Shown one piece after another: positions 32,457 through 43,430 of a stretch of 64,000 nucleotides of DNA. The DNA comes from Symbiodinium microadriaticum. Taxonomy: Eukaryota; Sar; Dinophyceae; Suessiales; Symbiodiniaceae. The DNA lies in contig LSRX01000057.1 in NCBI GenBank assembly GCA_001939145.1, positions 176,813 to 240,812 of the forward strand, read 5' to 3'. The position numbers and the translations under genes are program-made. How positions within the stretch are numbered: position 1 is the stretch's first letter; each line of letters opens with the position of its first letter. The notes under the pieces are model-generated. The model searched no databases and was not told the DNA's origin. It was given only the letters and a program-made list of their open reading frames with translations.

Positions 32457-33145
32457 GGTTTAGGGTGTATAGCGCTCTGACAAAGGCTTAGGGTGTGTTA
32501 CGATACTGTAAGTTTGTGCAGCTGCGATGCAGAGTGCCGGGTTGGAATTGAAACAGGGCTACGTATGCAAGGCGACACAGCATAGTGAGCGTGGAGCTGA
32601 ACCCCTCTGCCTGGTCGTCAGCTTCCTGTTAGTAGCATCGCGTTTCTTGTCAGTGTGCATGGGGCGCAGTTCCTGTGGGAGTTGATCAGGTCTACTAAAG
32701 CCCTGCAACCTCTAAACCCTGCACTGCCCACCCTGACGGCATAAGACCTCACCGAAAACTCTAGATAGTCGCTAGTTGGGGCTTCGGAAAATCGGTAGTG
32801 CTGCCCCTTTTTGTCCCGAGCATTCGTTTCACATAGAGCCCCAAAGGCCATTCTGATTTTTGAGGCCTCGATGCTGTTTCGGAACTTATCTAGGGCCCTA
32901 TAAACCCTACACCCTAAGGACCTTAGCACCGTAACTTGCTCGGCTTCCTTATGGTTCTCATTATCCTAGGTAGTATCAGGGAGGGACCCCTTAAAGGGGA
33001 CCCTTCTTTACCCGACTTCTGGCTCTCTTAAAAGGGACCTTATCGAGAGGGTCTATGTCCCCCAGGGACCCCCTTAATCCTGAATCCTAACTCCTAAACC
33101 CTAAACCCCCAAAACCCAAACCCTAATCCTAACTCCTATTTAAGT

Positions 33146-33245
33146 GATTTGGTTTGTGCATCCTTTGTGGTATTTACGCAATCGACGAACTTATCTTCCA
33201 GCAACGGGCTCCTGTGGTGAAAATCCCAGAGACTCACAAGCCCCT
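33146..33245 (+). CDS. Candidate exon island
   Basis: FGLCILCGIYAIDELIFQQR then APVVKIPETHKPL. Confidence 0.4.
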
Positions 33246-33817
33246 TAATTCAGGAATCGACCTCAAACCATAAGAAGGATCCTCCTATACCTTTTGAGGT
33301 GTACTGGCTGTCTTGTAGGATCCTAGATACAGACAGTGTGACAGAAGTTGTTAAGCCCCCCAAAATGGACCCTAAACCCTAAACCCTCATCCCCCCAAAA
33401 TGGACCCTAAACCCTAAACCCTAATCCCCAAAAAATGAACCCTGAACCCTAAGCCCCTAAAACAAGCCAGGAGGACCCGAAACCAGGGCCCCCAAACCCC
33501 AGCTCAGCAAAAGAGCCCAGGTTTAGGATTTAGGCTGAAACCTGCAGTTTAGGGGTTTAGAGGTTTAGGGTCTAGTGTCTAGGGCTTTAGGGGTTTAGGA
33601 TTTGGGTGTTTAGGGGTTTATCTAGTGTCGAGGGCTTTAGGGGTTTGAGGGTTTAGGGGTTTTTGGGGTTTCTAGGGTTTTTTGGGTGTTTTTAGGTTGA
33701 AACCTCGGCCCCCCTTAAGCCCTAAACCCAGGGGTGGCGACCTTTTCGAGTCGTCGTTCTACATGGCGCTGGTGGATCCCAGGAGATCGGTCCGGAGAAA
33801 GAGGGGACTTGGGGTCT

Positions 33818-33940
33818 AGAAGGGCTTAGGGTTTTAGGATTTAGGGTTTAGGATTTAGGACTTAGGGTTTAGGATGTAGGGCTTAGGGTTTAGGATTTAG
33901 GGCTTAGGGTTTAGGGTTTAGGATTTAGGGTTTAGGCTTT
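33818..33940 (+). repeat. TTTAGGG / TTTAGGA block
   Basis: Heptads with frequent AGGATTTAGG and AGGGCTTAGG variants. Confidence 0.85.
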
Positions 33941-34669
33941 ACCATTACCCTCAAAGGACTCATGTTTTAAGGCTGTTGGGCCCAAAGACCCTATTATATT
34001 AGACTTCTTGGGCTATTTTGGTGCTAAATGGTTAGAGGGTTGAGGGTAGGGGCCTTCATTATCAGAATCGTGTTTTGGGCTCCTTTTAGTATAGCTATAC
34101 TCAGGAACCCTAAGAAATGATGTGGGTAACTATTTTGGCCCCTACATTAGGCGGCATTGAATGTTAAGGATGTAGTCACTACGTTTTTTTCTTTGTGTTT
34201 GTCTTTAAACTTTAGGGTTCAGGGCACATGGTTTCTCAGGAGGAGCAGATGCAGGTTCAATAAGGCTAGCCGGCTAGCCGCATGTCCGCTTCTCAAGAAA
34301 ACTGAAACGACCTTGTGTCTGGCGTGTAGACAGAACGGTCTTTGGATGCGTTAGAGGCATTCAGAGGTCTTTCTTTGTGGGCATGGCATTTTTTGTGCCT
34401 CGGACTTGGTACATGTTCAGAGTACAGGTTCAGAGTTGTTAAAGCACTTACTTGCAAGCCACTATCTTTACTAGTTGCCAGTCGTGCCTGCTGCGGGGCG
34501 TCAGGAGGAGGACGAGGAGTGTTTCTAGCGTCTGTGATGGTATCACTGCCGTTGTCGCTGCTACAAACTATTACCACTGCCATGTTCAACAAAAGCCCTA
34601 AACCCCCGGTTTCCCGAAAAGACTAGCTGCTATTCACTTTGGCATCTTGCTGTCGATATGCTGACTCAG

Positions 34670-34781
34670 GACCAAAGCCACTGTCATGCTACTGGACGAC
34701 GAGGCGACGCCGCTGACGCGGGTGTGGTGCCTCTTTGAGGCGCGCAGCCGGGACATCCGAAGGCTCCGAGACCTCCTGATG
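34670..34781 (+). CDS. Exon with TRVWCLFE motif
   Basis: After 'gctgactcag' the frame reads TKATVMLLDDEATPLTRVWC then LFEARSRDIRRLRDLLM. The 'pLxRvWCLFE' motif recurs in many algal and dinoflagellate proteins (recalled, not searched). A family F hairpin abuts the 3' end. Confidence 0.55.
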
Positions 34782-34895
34782 CTAGGTTTCCCAGTAGGAC
34801 CCTTTTCCCCCTTTCTCTTTTTGGGGTTCCTGATTACAACCAAATAGTGGCAAATAGGGCACCCTTATTTCTAATTTGGCTACTGGAAAACCTAG
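34782..34895. mobile_element. Hairpin element, family F copy 2
   Basis: Inverted ends CTAGGTTTCCCAGTAGG and GGCTACTGGAAAACCTAG. Confidence 0.8.
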
Positions 34896-35067
34896 GATTC
34901 TACTCAACCCTAAACCCTAAATCCTAAACCCTGATAAGGCTCCCCGGTATGTCCCCAACTCCTCTGTGAACCTGAACTAATGCACCTAAAACCTCGAATT
35001 GTCAAACCCGAAACTTAAGCCAAAACCCCGGGTCCTAAACACCAAGCCCCCGAAAAACATTCCACAG

Positions 35068-35168
35068 GGAACCCCGAAACACGTCAGGTGCTGCAGACCT
35101 TCATCCTATCTCACCAGCAGCCCGGATTTCAGGCGCACACTTCGAAAGCGAAGACCAACCTTCGACTC
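35068..35168 (+). CDS. Candidate exon island
   Basis: After 'attccacag' it reads NPETRQVLQTFILSHQQPGF then QAHTSKAKTNLRL. Confidence 0.45.
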
Positions 35169-35391
35169 TAATTAGGGTTTAGGGTTAAGGGTTCAGGGTT
35201 TAGGGTTTAGGGTTCAGGCTTTAGGGTTTAGGGTTTTTCCTGGGCTCTACCTATTCAATAATTAAGTTAGAGGATACTTTGCCTATTTTCGGCTACTGTC
35301 ACCACCCGCCCCAAAAAGACAAAAATACGATTTCAGGAGAACTATCTTATTCCCAATGCCCCCATCTATCCAAGTGCCATAGCCTAAGTAG

Positions 35392-35666
35392 GCAGCGGTT
35401 CCTTAGAGAATTTGGTTCTTATTAGTGCAATAGCAACGCTTGAAACAACAAATGTCTTTTTTGACTTGCTTGCAACGATAGCACTTCCTACGCTTGGTGA
35501 GTTAAATCTTGCATTACCCATAATAAGGACTATGCCAATAATTCCCATAGTTTAGGGTCCTTAAGGTAATGCCGTATTTCTATCACCACCAGTAGTAACA
35601 ACATTAACTGTTTCTGTGTATGGATCGAATCAAGCCATGCCATATTTACTTGTACTGGCATTAGAT
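35392..35666 (+). CDS. Two exons joined across a hairpin intron
   Basis: Exon 35,392-35,496 reads LISAIATLETTNVFFDLLAT then IALPTL and stops at G before GTGAGT. Exon 35,593 on reads VTTLTVSVYGSNQAMPYLLV LALD. The 96 bp intron is GT-AG and the join is in phase (G plus TA). Hydrophobic content suggests a membrane protein. The family is unknown. Confidence 0.6.
35509..35592. mobile_element. Hairpin element, family J copy 2, forms an intron body
   Basis: GCATTACCCATAATAAGGAC pairs with GTCCTTAAGGTAATGC. Its 3' tail (TATCACCACCAG) matches that of copy 1 (TATCATCAACAG). Confidence 0.8.
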
Positions 35667-36072
35667 TAATATATTCTACACTTTTTCATAATGGCTACAG
35701 TATGAAAGCGGGCTGGTTTCTGAATCTTTAACTTAACGAAACGAATTCTGAATTAAAGTCATTTCCACGCTCTTATGACGTGCTTATGAATTTGTAGAGC
35801 ATCTTAGGGGCGTTTTTCCTGTTTCAATTGTGGGGAATGTGAGAAAATGTCCTGTCACAATAAGCTAGATATTTGTCAATCCATACTGTTCTTTCTCTGA
35901 AAACTGTTCAAGTCCTCTACCCGCTTCTCCAATTTTTCGATTCTGTCTTCTGCTTCCTCTGATGTTATTTTTCTTACTGTTTGTCCCCATCCGGTGTCGG
36001 CTATTGGCACGTCTCCTGATTAAATAGCAGCATCATGTGTTTTTTAGTTTTGACCATCTGGAAGCTAGTACG

Positions 36073-36404
36073 TATATATATATATATATCCACCACCTCA
36101 TCAGCTTTATTGGTTGTTGTCTGTGTCTCCTATATATATATATATATACATCTACAAGGCAAACCTTTTAACCCATCTTCATGTCATTTATATATATATA
36201 TATATTTCTCACTGTCTATTTATCGGACATTTATAGTCTAGTATATTATATATATATATATATTAAGTACTGTAAACTGCCTTTGCAAATTTCCAGAAGT
36301 GAGTAACAACACCTTCTGTGTAATCGGTCCTAAATCAACACCTTTTCTAGTTCTTCCACTTCTATATATATATATATATGCAGTATAACATCTAAATATA
36401 CATC

Positions 36405-36446
<42 letters not shown>

Positions 36447-36553
36447 TATATTATACTATACTATATTATAGTGTATTATATATATATATATATATGTATA
36501 TTATCTTATCTTATACTATACTATATTTCATTACCTTATATATATATATATAT
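36073..36553. repeat. TA tracts on a 58 bp lattice
   Basis: TA tracts of 17-19 bases begin at 36,073, 36,131, 36,189, 36,247, 36,363, 36,477 and 36,537. Steps are 58 or near multiples of 58; the 36,305 position is empty, and a longer tract covers 36,411-36,441. Spacers are unrelated to each other. Confidence 0.85.
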
Positions 36554-36773
36554 TTATTTATATTATAGTACTATATTAGTATATCATATTGTTATATCAT
36601 ATATTTTATATTACATATTGTATATTATGATATATATATATATATATTTATAGTGTATATATATATATATATATTATTTGTTATAGTATATTGTACTATA
36701 TTATATTGTATTATATTATATTGTATTATACTATACCATATATATATATATATATACACACATATATATAAAT

Positions 36774-37262
36774 ATTCTATTCTATTCTATTCTATTCTAT
36801 TATATTATATTCTGTTCTATTTTATTCTATTTTATATTACATTTTATCTTATATTTCATATTATATTTTTTTTATTATATTATATTATATTATATTATAT
36901 TATATTATATTATATTATATTATATTATATTATATTATATTATATTATATTATATTATATTATATTATATTATATTATATTATATTATATTATATTATAT
37001 TATATTATATTATATTATATTATATTATATTATATTATATTATATTATATTATATTATATTATATTATATTATATTATATTATATTATATTATATTATAT
37101 TATATTATATTATATTATATTATATTATATTATATTATATTATATTATATTATATTATATTATATTATATTATATTATATTATATTATATTATATTATAT
37201 TATATTATATATTATATTATATTATATTATATTATATTATATTATATTATATTATATTATAT
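36774..37262. repeat. ATTCT then TTATA pentanucleotide array
   Basis: A few ATTCT units lead into about 78 copies of TTATA with one phase slip near 37,210. The long Tyr/Ile/Leu ORF over it is an artefact. Confidence 0.95.
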
Positions 37263-37766
37263 TCTTACTGGCTGGGTGGCCACACTTTACACTTTTTGGG
37301 GGTACCCCACTTTTAAGCAAACATAGCACACATACACGAAACGACAGGACGGTAAATCTAGATAGAAAACATACACGAAACGACAAGACGATACATCTAG
37401 ATGCAGGCATAGTGGGATAAGGGATGGTTAGTGGTTTGGCGGCGACGGCGGTCGTGGACGGCGCGGTCGTGGACCTGGAGAGCAGCCGCTAGACAGCAAG
37501 CAGCCGAAGCTCTGAACAAGAGCTTCGGGCGGGGGGGGGGAAGGGTAGGGGGTTGCTTGGGTCGTTGGGAGGTTGAGGAGTTGTGGTGAGTTGGATAATT
37601 GGGGGCTCAGGTTTTGGTTGGGCAAGGGGGGTTGAATGGTCTCGGGTTTCAGGCTTAGGGTTATGGCTTAGGGTTATGGGTGTCAATTCTCGGGATTCGG
37701 TTGTCTGTGGGGTTGTCAGTGTTTGTTGAGGTTGAGGGCTCAGGGTATTTTTTGGGCTTTGGGATC

Positions 37767-37910
37767 CCTAAACCCTAAACCCTTGAACCTTAAACCCTAA
37801 ACCCCCCAGCCCTAAACCCCCTCAACCCTAATCCCTAAACCGCCTTAAACCGTCATCCCTAAACCAAAAAAACCCAACCCTAAACCCCCCCAAACCCCTA
37901 TACCCCCCAA
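37767..37910 (-). repeat. CCCTAAA / CCCCAAA block
   Basis: Last large telomere-like block before the gene-dense half. Confidence 0.85.
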
Positions 37911-38418
37911 CCCTAAGCCCGGGCTGCCCCACACACTTCATACCCCACCAAAACCTAGGCCTCATCCCTTACCGAGGACAGTAACACAAGAGTAGATTAT
38001 CCCTATGTTTTGTCATTTAAATTCTCGAACTGAAACCAGGATCGGGCGGCATCCATGCGGCACACATCGCCGTGGTTGGATACGGTGCCGATCTTGGCTT
38101 TCCAGTCATAGGACACCCATGCTCACGCAGTGGCTGCTGCTAGAGTTGATGTTCGCTTGAAAGTAACAAACCTGTGCACTGCCGGTTCATCTCAAGGGCG
38201 TGGGAGCCAATGCCATCGGGAGATTAAACTTCGAGCATCGGTTGAACTTTCAGACCCTTATTTGTTTTGCTTTAAGCAGCAAGAATCCCCATAGGTTTGG
38301 AGACATAGGGGGGCTTTCAGGGACGTATCACATGCAGATAACTATAGCTTGGCAGCTGCTCTCCACCCTAACTTCCTTCAGCAGCTTACCGACACACTTC
38401 ATGCTGACACTGATGCGC

Positions 38419-38545
38419 ACACACACACACACACGAACTCTTACACACACGCGCAAACACACACACACACACACAGACACACACACAGACACACACACAC
38501 ACACACACACACAGACACACAGACACATACACACACACACAGAGA
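38419..38545. repeat. CA dinucleotide repeat
   Basis: CA tract with occasional GACA steps, about 40 bp upstream of the first gene of the right half. Confidence 0.95.
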
Positions 38546-38581
38546 CACTGAGTTTTGCACCGTAGACACCCGTTTCACAGC

Positions 38582-39763
38582 ATGGCCGAGCGTGATCCTG
38601 ACTGCTCCTCCACGGAGCCGGCGCTGTCTCCGCGGCCTACTGAAGTCGCGACTGAGTTGGGCGAGTGCTCTGATGTGGAGGACCATGGGTTCCGGATCCA
38701 AATCTCGCTCAGGGTGTAGGGTTTAGTTAAGCCATCCGGCCCATTTGACGACATCCTCGGCCTCCGCCTTTCAAATTAGGGATGTAACATGGCCTCCCCG
38801 ATATCGCCAGGATGACCTTGTGGAGCAGCAGGAGGACTTCATCTTCTTGGGCGATTCTGACGAGGCATTGCGGCTCGCACTGCACCGTTCGCTTGCGGAC
38901 TCTTGCTTTGAATTATTCGGTTTTGCCTGTGGATTTACGGTTTTTAGGGTTAGGGTTTAGGGCTGGGGGGGGGCTTTATAATTTTGTAGTTCTTCGGACG
39001 AGGATGCTGGCGGTGTAGATCCTTACCCTGAGCCGCAGCCAGAGAATGCATCAGGGCAGGAGGCTTGTGACGGGTTGAAAAATGGTTGATAACTTGAAGT
39101 CATGAAGAGATAGAATGGTGGAGGAACAAGGGCTTTCATTGATATTGGGAAATCCCTCAGGCGGCTTCTTCGTCGAAAGAGATCCCTGTGAAGAAGAAAG
39201 CGAAGAAGAACAAGGACAAGCGGAAGAGGGACAGGTGCAAGAGGGAGGCTGCAGCAGCTGCTTGGTCATCATGGTCAACATTCTCGGCTCCTTTTATGTA
39301 AAATTTATTTTTCTTCAACCTGGTTGCCGTTATGACTCATATCTTAGGCTGGTGAGATGCTCGGTATCGATGTGGGCAGCCAGAGTCAGCGGACCATGAT
39401 CCCTCATGGAGAGCTGCAGCGGCAAGTGCTCGAGGAGCTGAACGCTCCTCGATTTTTTTAATTTAAGTAGGTGGAAACCCTAAACCTTCCTCCTAAGCCT
39501 TGGCTGCTTGGTGGGTGTGTGAAAGTAAAAACCTTAAAGAATAATAGCGCCAGTGGAAAGCTGAGGCCACCAGGGCAATTCTTCTCGAGTACCGGAAGGC
39601 GCACGAATGGTACGAGAAGAACAGTCCTGACTGGGTGGTTGCTGATGCTCCGTTCCCTTTCCCCTACGTGCCGATCCTGCCTCAAGAGCACTTCAGGGGT
39701 GAAACGAAGGGACAGCTGCAGAAGATGCTGAATGAGCTCTTTGCATCTCGGCAAGATTGGTAG
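38582..39763 (+). CDS. UIM-containing small protein, unknown function
   Basis: Six exons are supported: 38,582-38,712 (MAERDPDCSSTEPALSPRP start), 38,780-about 38,910, 38,989-about 39,060 (acidic, SSDEDAGGVDPYPEPQPE), about 39,156-39,298 (Lys-rich, PVKKKAKKNKDKRKRDRCKR), about 39,350-39,454, and about 39,560-39,763 (ends LQKMLNELFASRQDW, TAG). Exon 2 has DEALRLALHRSLAD, which fits the ubiquitin-interacting motif (hydrophobic, two residues, Ala, three residues, Ser, then an acidic residue). The acidic and basic stretches suggest a nuclear protein. Introns 1 and 2 contain TTTAGGG-like pieces. Start is the first ATG of the open exon. Most splice bases are provisional. Confidence 0.65.
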
Positions 39764-40247
39764 TCCTTCGCGAACTGTCCTAGGGTCATGTTTCTTTTGC
39801 CTGCTGATTCCGTGAACGATAATTTCACTTGAACACGCCCTCCCAACGAAGGATCTTTCATCATTGCTCTTCCGTGGGTACGAACTTCTGCTCCACTATC
39901 ACAACGCGCACATCACTCACAACGCGAGAAGTGACCGAAATCCGATGCTCAGATTTCTGCGGCCTCCACCTCGCTGCTTGCCTTTTCTTCGAACACTTTA
40001 AAGGAACTGGGGTTGTAATTCTGCCATTCAGCTGGTTACTTTCGGGCGGCATTGTGTATCCAAGGAATGGCAGAGCACATCACACGTGGCGCTTCAAATC
40101 TGGGCTTCGTGCTGCCTTCTGGCGCTGGCTCCTCTGCAGCCTCGCCATCTGTGAGACGCGCATGAATGGATCACGGAGCTTTTGACAAGGGCCTCTGTGG
40201 CAGGGTCCGGGTGCTGATAAACATAGCATGTTATAAAGCTTCAATAA
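39764..40247. other. Intergenic, convergent gene ends
   Basis: Two open frames overlap here (a 118-codon plus-strand one from 39,829), but neither has splice or family support. I see no repeat. Confidence 0.4.
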
Positions 40248-41456
40248 TTACTCTAGCCGTGAGGGCAGTGCTTCCAAATTAGCCGCAGAGGCTGGAGTTT
40301 CACCTTCACCGACTCCCAGCAGTATGCTGCTGACAAAATGCGGCATCACTCCATCCATCCATCGCTTGCAGCATCTGGTCCCAACGACACTCCAGAACCC
40401 CAAACTGCCATAGCAATTCTGTTTGCCTCCCCCGACCAAGGCATGAAGGATTGCAGTAATCTTATCCCAAATCTGGATTGATTCCGGGTTTCTCTGCTTC
40501 CGCTTGGCTAGTGTCATGCCACATCTGGGGATACCCTGGTGCCCGCCAATGGTGTCGAGGGTTTCTTTGCCGGGGAGATGCGCCTTGAGGGTGTTCCGGA
40601 TTTCTTTGCCTGCGGAAACTGCCGGTTTAGTTCATGTAGAGCAGAACATTTGCATCCTCACGCCGTTCCCAGGTGCTGGCGCTGGTCCCCGCACTTCTGC
40701 TGGCGGCAGTCCCAGCTGTTGGGTCAGATTTGGCTTCAGAGATTCTGAGGGTTGTTGTGCTTTATTGCAAAAGGAGTACCACGGTGGCTTTCGCTTTAGG
40801 CACTGTGTCCCGAACCTGATTGGGATAAGTTACATCAAGTTGCATTGTACCATCTTTCTGGCAAAACATGAATCGGAAAGCCCCGCCCACTATGATTAAG
40901 CCGTTTACTATGTAAGGCTTGGGCAAGAAAATGCCTGGCTGCGATTCTAGTTGTTACAAGGTAACACTTACCCTTTCGTTCTAGGCACGACACTGGAGTT
41001 GATGAGGTTAGTCACCGAGAGGGCGGAACATGCTTGGTGGGCCGTGACATTGAATACCAAATCTTGACAGCCTCCTCGTGTCTTCCCCTCCCACGGTTGC
41101 CACATCCTGGAGCCGTTGCGGTTGAGGCCTGGACGATGCAGCGGGCGCTGCTCAACGTTTGGGACGGAGAAGGCTGCATTTGTTTGGGCTGCTTGAATTG
41201 ACGGTGTAGTCACATAGTCAAGTCAGGATTTGGGTTTCAGCACAGACTGCTGCCCGAAGCTAAACTATAGGGTTTGGGGCTGGTTTCGTGGTGCAGGGTT
41301 TCGCGGCTTGAATTCTGCAGCCCACTCAACAAACCCGTACAGAGGCAATCCCTTACAATGATGCTGTATAGTAACGACCGAGAAGCCATTCCTCGAAGCC
41401 AACCCAGCAATGGTCCTTTCCGGTTCGGTCTTCAGGACTTCAATCCACACACTGGC
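40248..41456 (-). CDS. Minus-strand multi-exon gene, unknown product
   Basis: Exons on the minus strand: 41,456-about 41,310 (ASVWIEVLKTEPERTIAGLA after AACAG), about 41,106-41,015 (DVATVGGEDTRRLSRFGIQC), 40,889-about 40,781 (GGAFRFMFCQKDGTMQLDVT), 40,744-40,662 (SEAKSDPTAGTAASRSAGTS), and 40,609-40,248 (KEIRNTLKAHLPGKETLDTI to LEALPSRLE, TAA). The 40,662/40,609 splice has GTGAGG and CCGCAG and keeps phase, forming Arg. The 5' end is not found and may lie beyond 41,456. It is the only clear minus-strand gene here, convergent with the UIM gene and divergent from the coiled-coil gene. No known domain seen. Confidence 0.6.
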
Positions 41457-41809
41457 CTGTTGAGGAAGTTTTTTGTTGCAGGAAGCTTTACATTGTCAGT
41501 TTCGGGGCTTTAGGATGCTGGGGTTCGCGACATCAAGTTGGTAAGCAGGGAATCATGTCGAGGGCGCTGAAGGAGATTTCCCGTGCGGTTCTCTGGCTGA
41601 AGGCTGCAGCAGGCGGAGTTGAAGGGGCATGGACCCAGAAGGTGTGGGTGAGTAGTGCCAAGCTGCAGTAGTGGATTTGAGGTCCGATCTCTCTTAGCCT
41701 GCTTCTCGGCAGATAGCGACTTCCAGGCCAGTTTAGGCAGTAGATAAGATTCATGCTCCACTAGACAAGCACATAAGGCGACAAGTGAGGGCAAATAGGC
41801 TTCTGCATC
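41457..41809. other. Between divergent genes
   Basis: A plus-strand ATG at 41,556 opens 30 codons (MSRALKEISRAVLWLKAAAG) up to GTGAGT at 41,648, so a first exon is possible; the minus strand is also open. Unresolved. Confidence 0.35.
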
Positions 41810-43072
41810 ATGGCTTCCGCGCCATCGTCTGCTGATACTGGTGCCATTGGCCCATCGGCGCCCCGTCTGATCGACGGTTTCACTGTGGAGGAGTGGCTGC
41901 AATGGATCAGCGAACAAGGCGGGAGGGACGAACACGGCAGGGCGAGGTTCATCTGCGTCAATAAGGACGACTAGCTCAATAGCAGATTAACTATTCGGGC
42001 AGGGGTCGTGGTTGCCCATCTGGCAGGGATCCTGGACGATGTAATGCCACCCGCAGACGAGAGCGAGACAGGCTCGGCAGCGATACCGACGGGAACGGTT
42101 GGTTGCGCAAGCCATAGGACTGTGGGGTTGAGGGGCAACCGCACAGTGTGCTTTACTAAACCTGGGGAACCCGACAACACTCGTCTACCCTGCAGATGAC
42201 TCGGCGGCTCCTGGAGACAGTGCCGCTGCTGTTCCTGCGAGGGCTGCGGGCGGCAAGAGGAAGCGTTCAAAGCCTCTTTGCCGAACCGGGCATCAGTGGA
42301 GCTTTCTGAGATTCGGAGCAACAGATAGATATGGTTGATTTCGATGTCGCTTGGAATGCTTTCGAATAATGAATCATCGGAGGTCCTCTCGGCATGGACC
42401 GCATCGACAGAAGCGAAATGCCAAAAGGCAAGGCTTGATCGCGGAGCAGTCTCAGCTTCTGGCGAGCATGGCCAAGCGTCTGGATCAGCAGGAGGTCGAG
42501 TATGACAAAACCTTCTCGAAGAAGGAGATGGCGGCCGAGGCCAGGGTGATCAAATTCCGAGGCCCTAGTCTTATTACGGAATTGAGCTTCGGTCGTTGCA
42601 ACTTTCATCCCTGCAGGCAATCCATCGCCAAAAGCTGCACAAGATGATGGTCCAGAAAGACAAGGAGATCCAGCAGTTGAAAGAGGAGCATCGGCGGCAG
42701 CTCCAGGAGACTGGCGTGGACGACCTGAGGCGGCAGGTCCGCAGACTCGAGAGAGATAATGCCTCGCTGCGGAAGGAGAATGAGCGGCTGGAGGCATCGC
42801 TCAGCAAGTCTTCGACACTGGAGTCTGAGCTGAAGCACGAGCGTGAACGAGCTGACAAAGCAGAGGCGAACAGGGAGTCCGATAGGCTGGCGCACTTCAA
42901 CTTGCGGAACACTTTGCACGGCAGGATCGAGAGCCTTCTTAAGAACTTGAAGGAGGTCGCGCTGTGGAAAGCAGAGCAATGGCTGCGTGACGTGGACCGG
43001 GAAGAGCGGCAGCTCGATGAGGCCGCCGCGCGAGGGACAGCCTCTGCAGGGTCGTCGAGGCCGTCCAGGTAG
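41810..43072 (+). CDS. Coiled-coil nuclear-type protein
   Basis: Exon 1 starts MASAPSSADTGAIGPSAPRL at 41,810. Later exons: about 42,000-42,095 (GILDDVMPPADESETGSAAI), about 42,196-42,295 (basic GGKRKRSK, a likely nuclear signal), about 42,410-42,560 (AEQSQLLASMAKRLDQQEVE) and 42,617-43,072, ending SAGSSRPSR, TAG. The last exon is about 150 residues of Arg/Glu/Lys/Leu heptads (DDLRRQVRRLERDNASLRKE) typical of a long coiled coil, likely for dimerisation. Some splice bases are unresolved. Function unknown. Confidence 0.65.
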
Positions 43073-43080
43073 GACTGCAA

Positions 43081-43175
43081 GACCTCATCATCAACAACAT
43101 CAGCAGCAGCAACAACAACAGCAACAACAGCAGCAGCAGCAACAGCAAACAGCAGCAACGGCACAGACGGCCTCG
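43081..43175 (+). repeat. CAG/CAA repeat in 3' region
   Basis: About 20 CAG/CAA triplets directly after the coiled-coil stop. A plus-strand frame through it would be poly-Gln (PHHQQHQQQQ), but it is out of frame with the gene and I see no splice joining them. Confidence 0.7.
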
Positions 43176-43430
43176 CGGTAATGCACGTTGTAGCAGGCTC
43201 TTTTTGTGCAGCACCATCCATAAAGATCCCCAGGCCCTGGCTATTCAAAGTCGAAGTTACCTATGATCGGGAAATTTGCTTGAACTCCATTATTCGTGGG
43301 CCCTAAAACCGAAATCTATACCTCTTGTGTCCTGGGCTTACAATACTGCACTAGCAGGTCTTGAACATTAGGTCATCGTGTGCTGCGAAAGAGCTTTCGG
43401 CTGCCTTCTTAAGCTCTACGACCGCAGGGC

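Larger units (their letters stand above)
1..38580. other. Repeat-rich half with exon-like islands
   Basis: No ORF here is a convincing whole gene. The stretch alternates between degenerate telomere heptads in both orientations, hairpin elements of 70-180 bp, microsatellites, and 50-200 bp islands of higher complexity that stay open in one plus-strand frame and are bordered by AG acceptors or GT/GC/GA donors. I read it as plus-strand genes whose introns are repeats. Stretches where I see only repeats or nothing are 2,160-4,240, 5,570-6,100, 6,420-7,420, 8,230-9,100, 22,140-22,470 and 35,700-38,000. Confidence 0.5.

Noticed and set aside
32618-32929. 103-codon minus-strand ORF
   Set aside because: It looks coding-like, but plus-strand islands (SSIAFLVSVHGAQFLWELIR) overlap it and all supported left-half exons are on the plus strand. 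Left undecided, not called.
36073-36553. CRISPR-like repeat and spacer layout
   Set aside because: The repeats are plain TA tracts, the setting is eukaryotic, and there are no cas genes. Reported as periodic TA tracts instead.
36653-37420. 255-codon ORF of Tyr, Ile and Leu
   Set aside because: It is the TTATA pentanucleotide array read in a stop-free frame.
38200-38726. His/Thr-rich and Cys/Val-rich ORFs
   Set aside because: Both are frames of the CA repeat; only the ATG at 38,582 starts a supported gene.
42574-43248. 224-codon minus-strand ORF rich in Ser, Val and Ala
   Set aside because: It is the antisense of the coiled-coil exon and CAG repeat.
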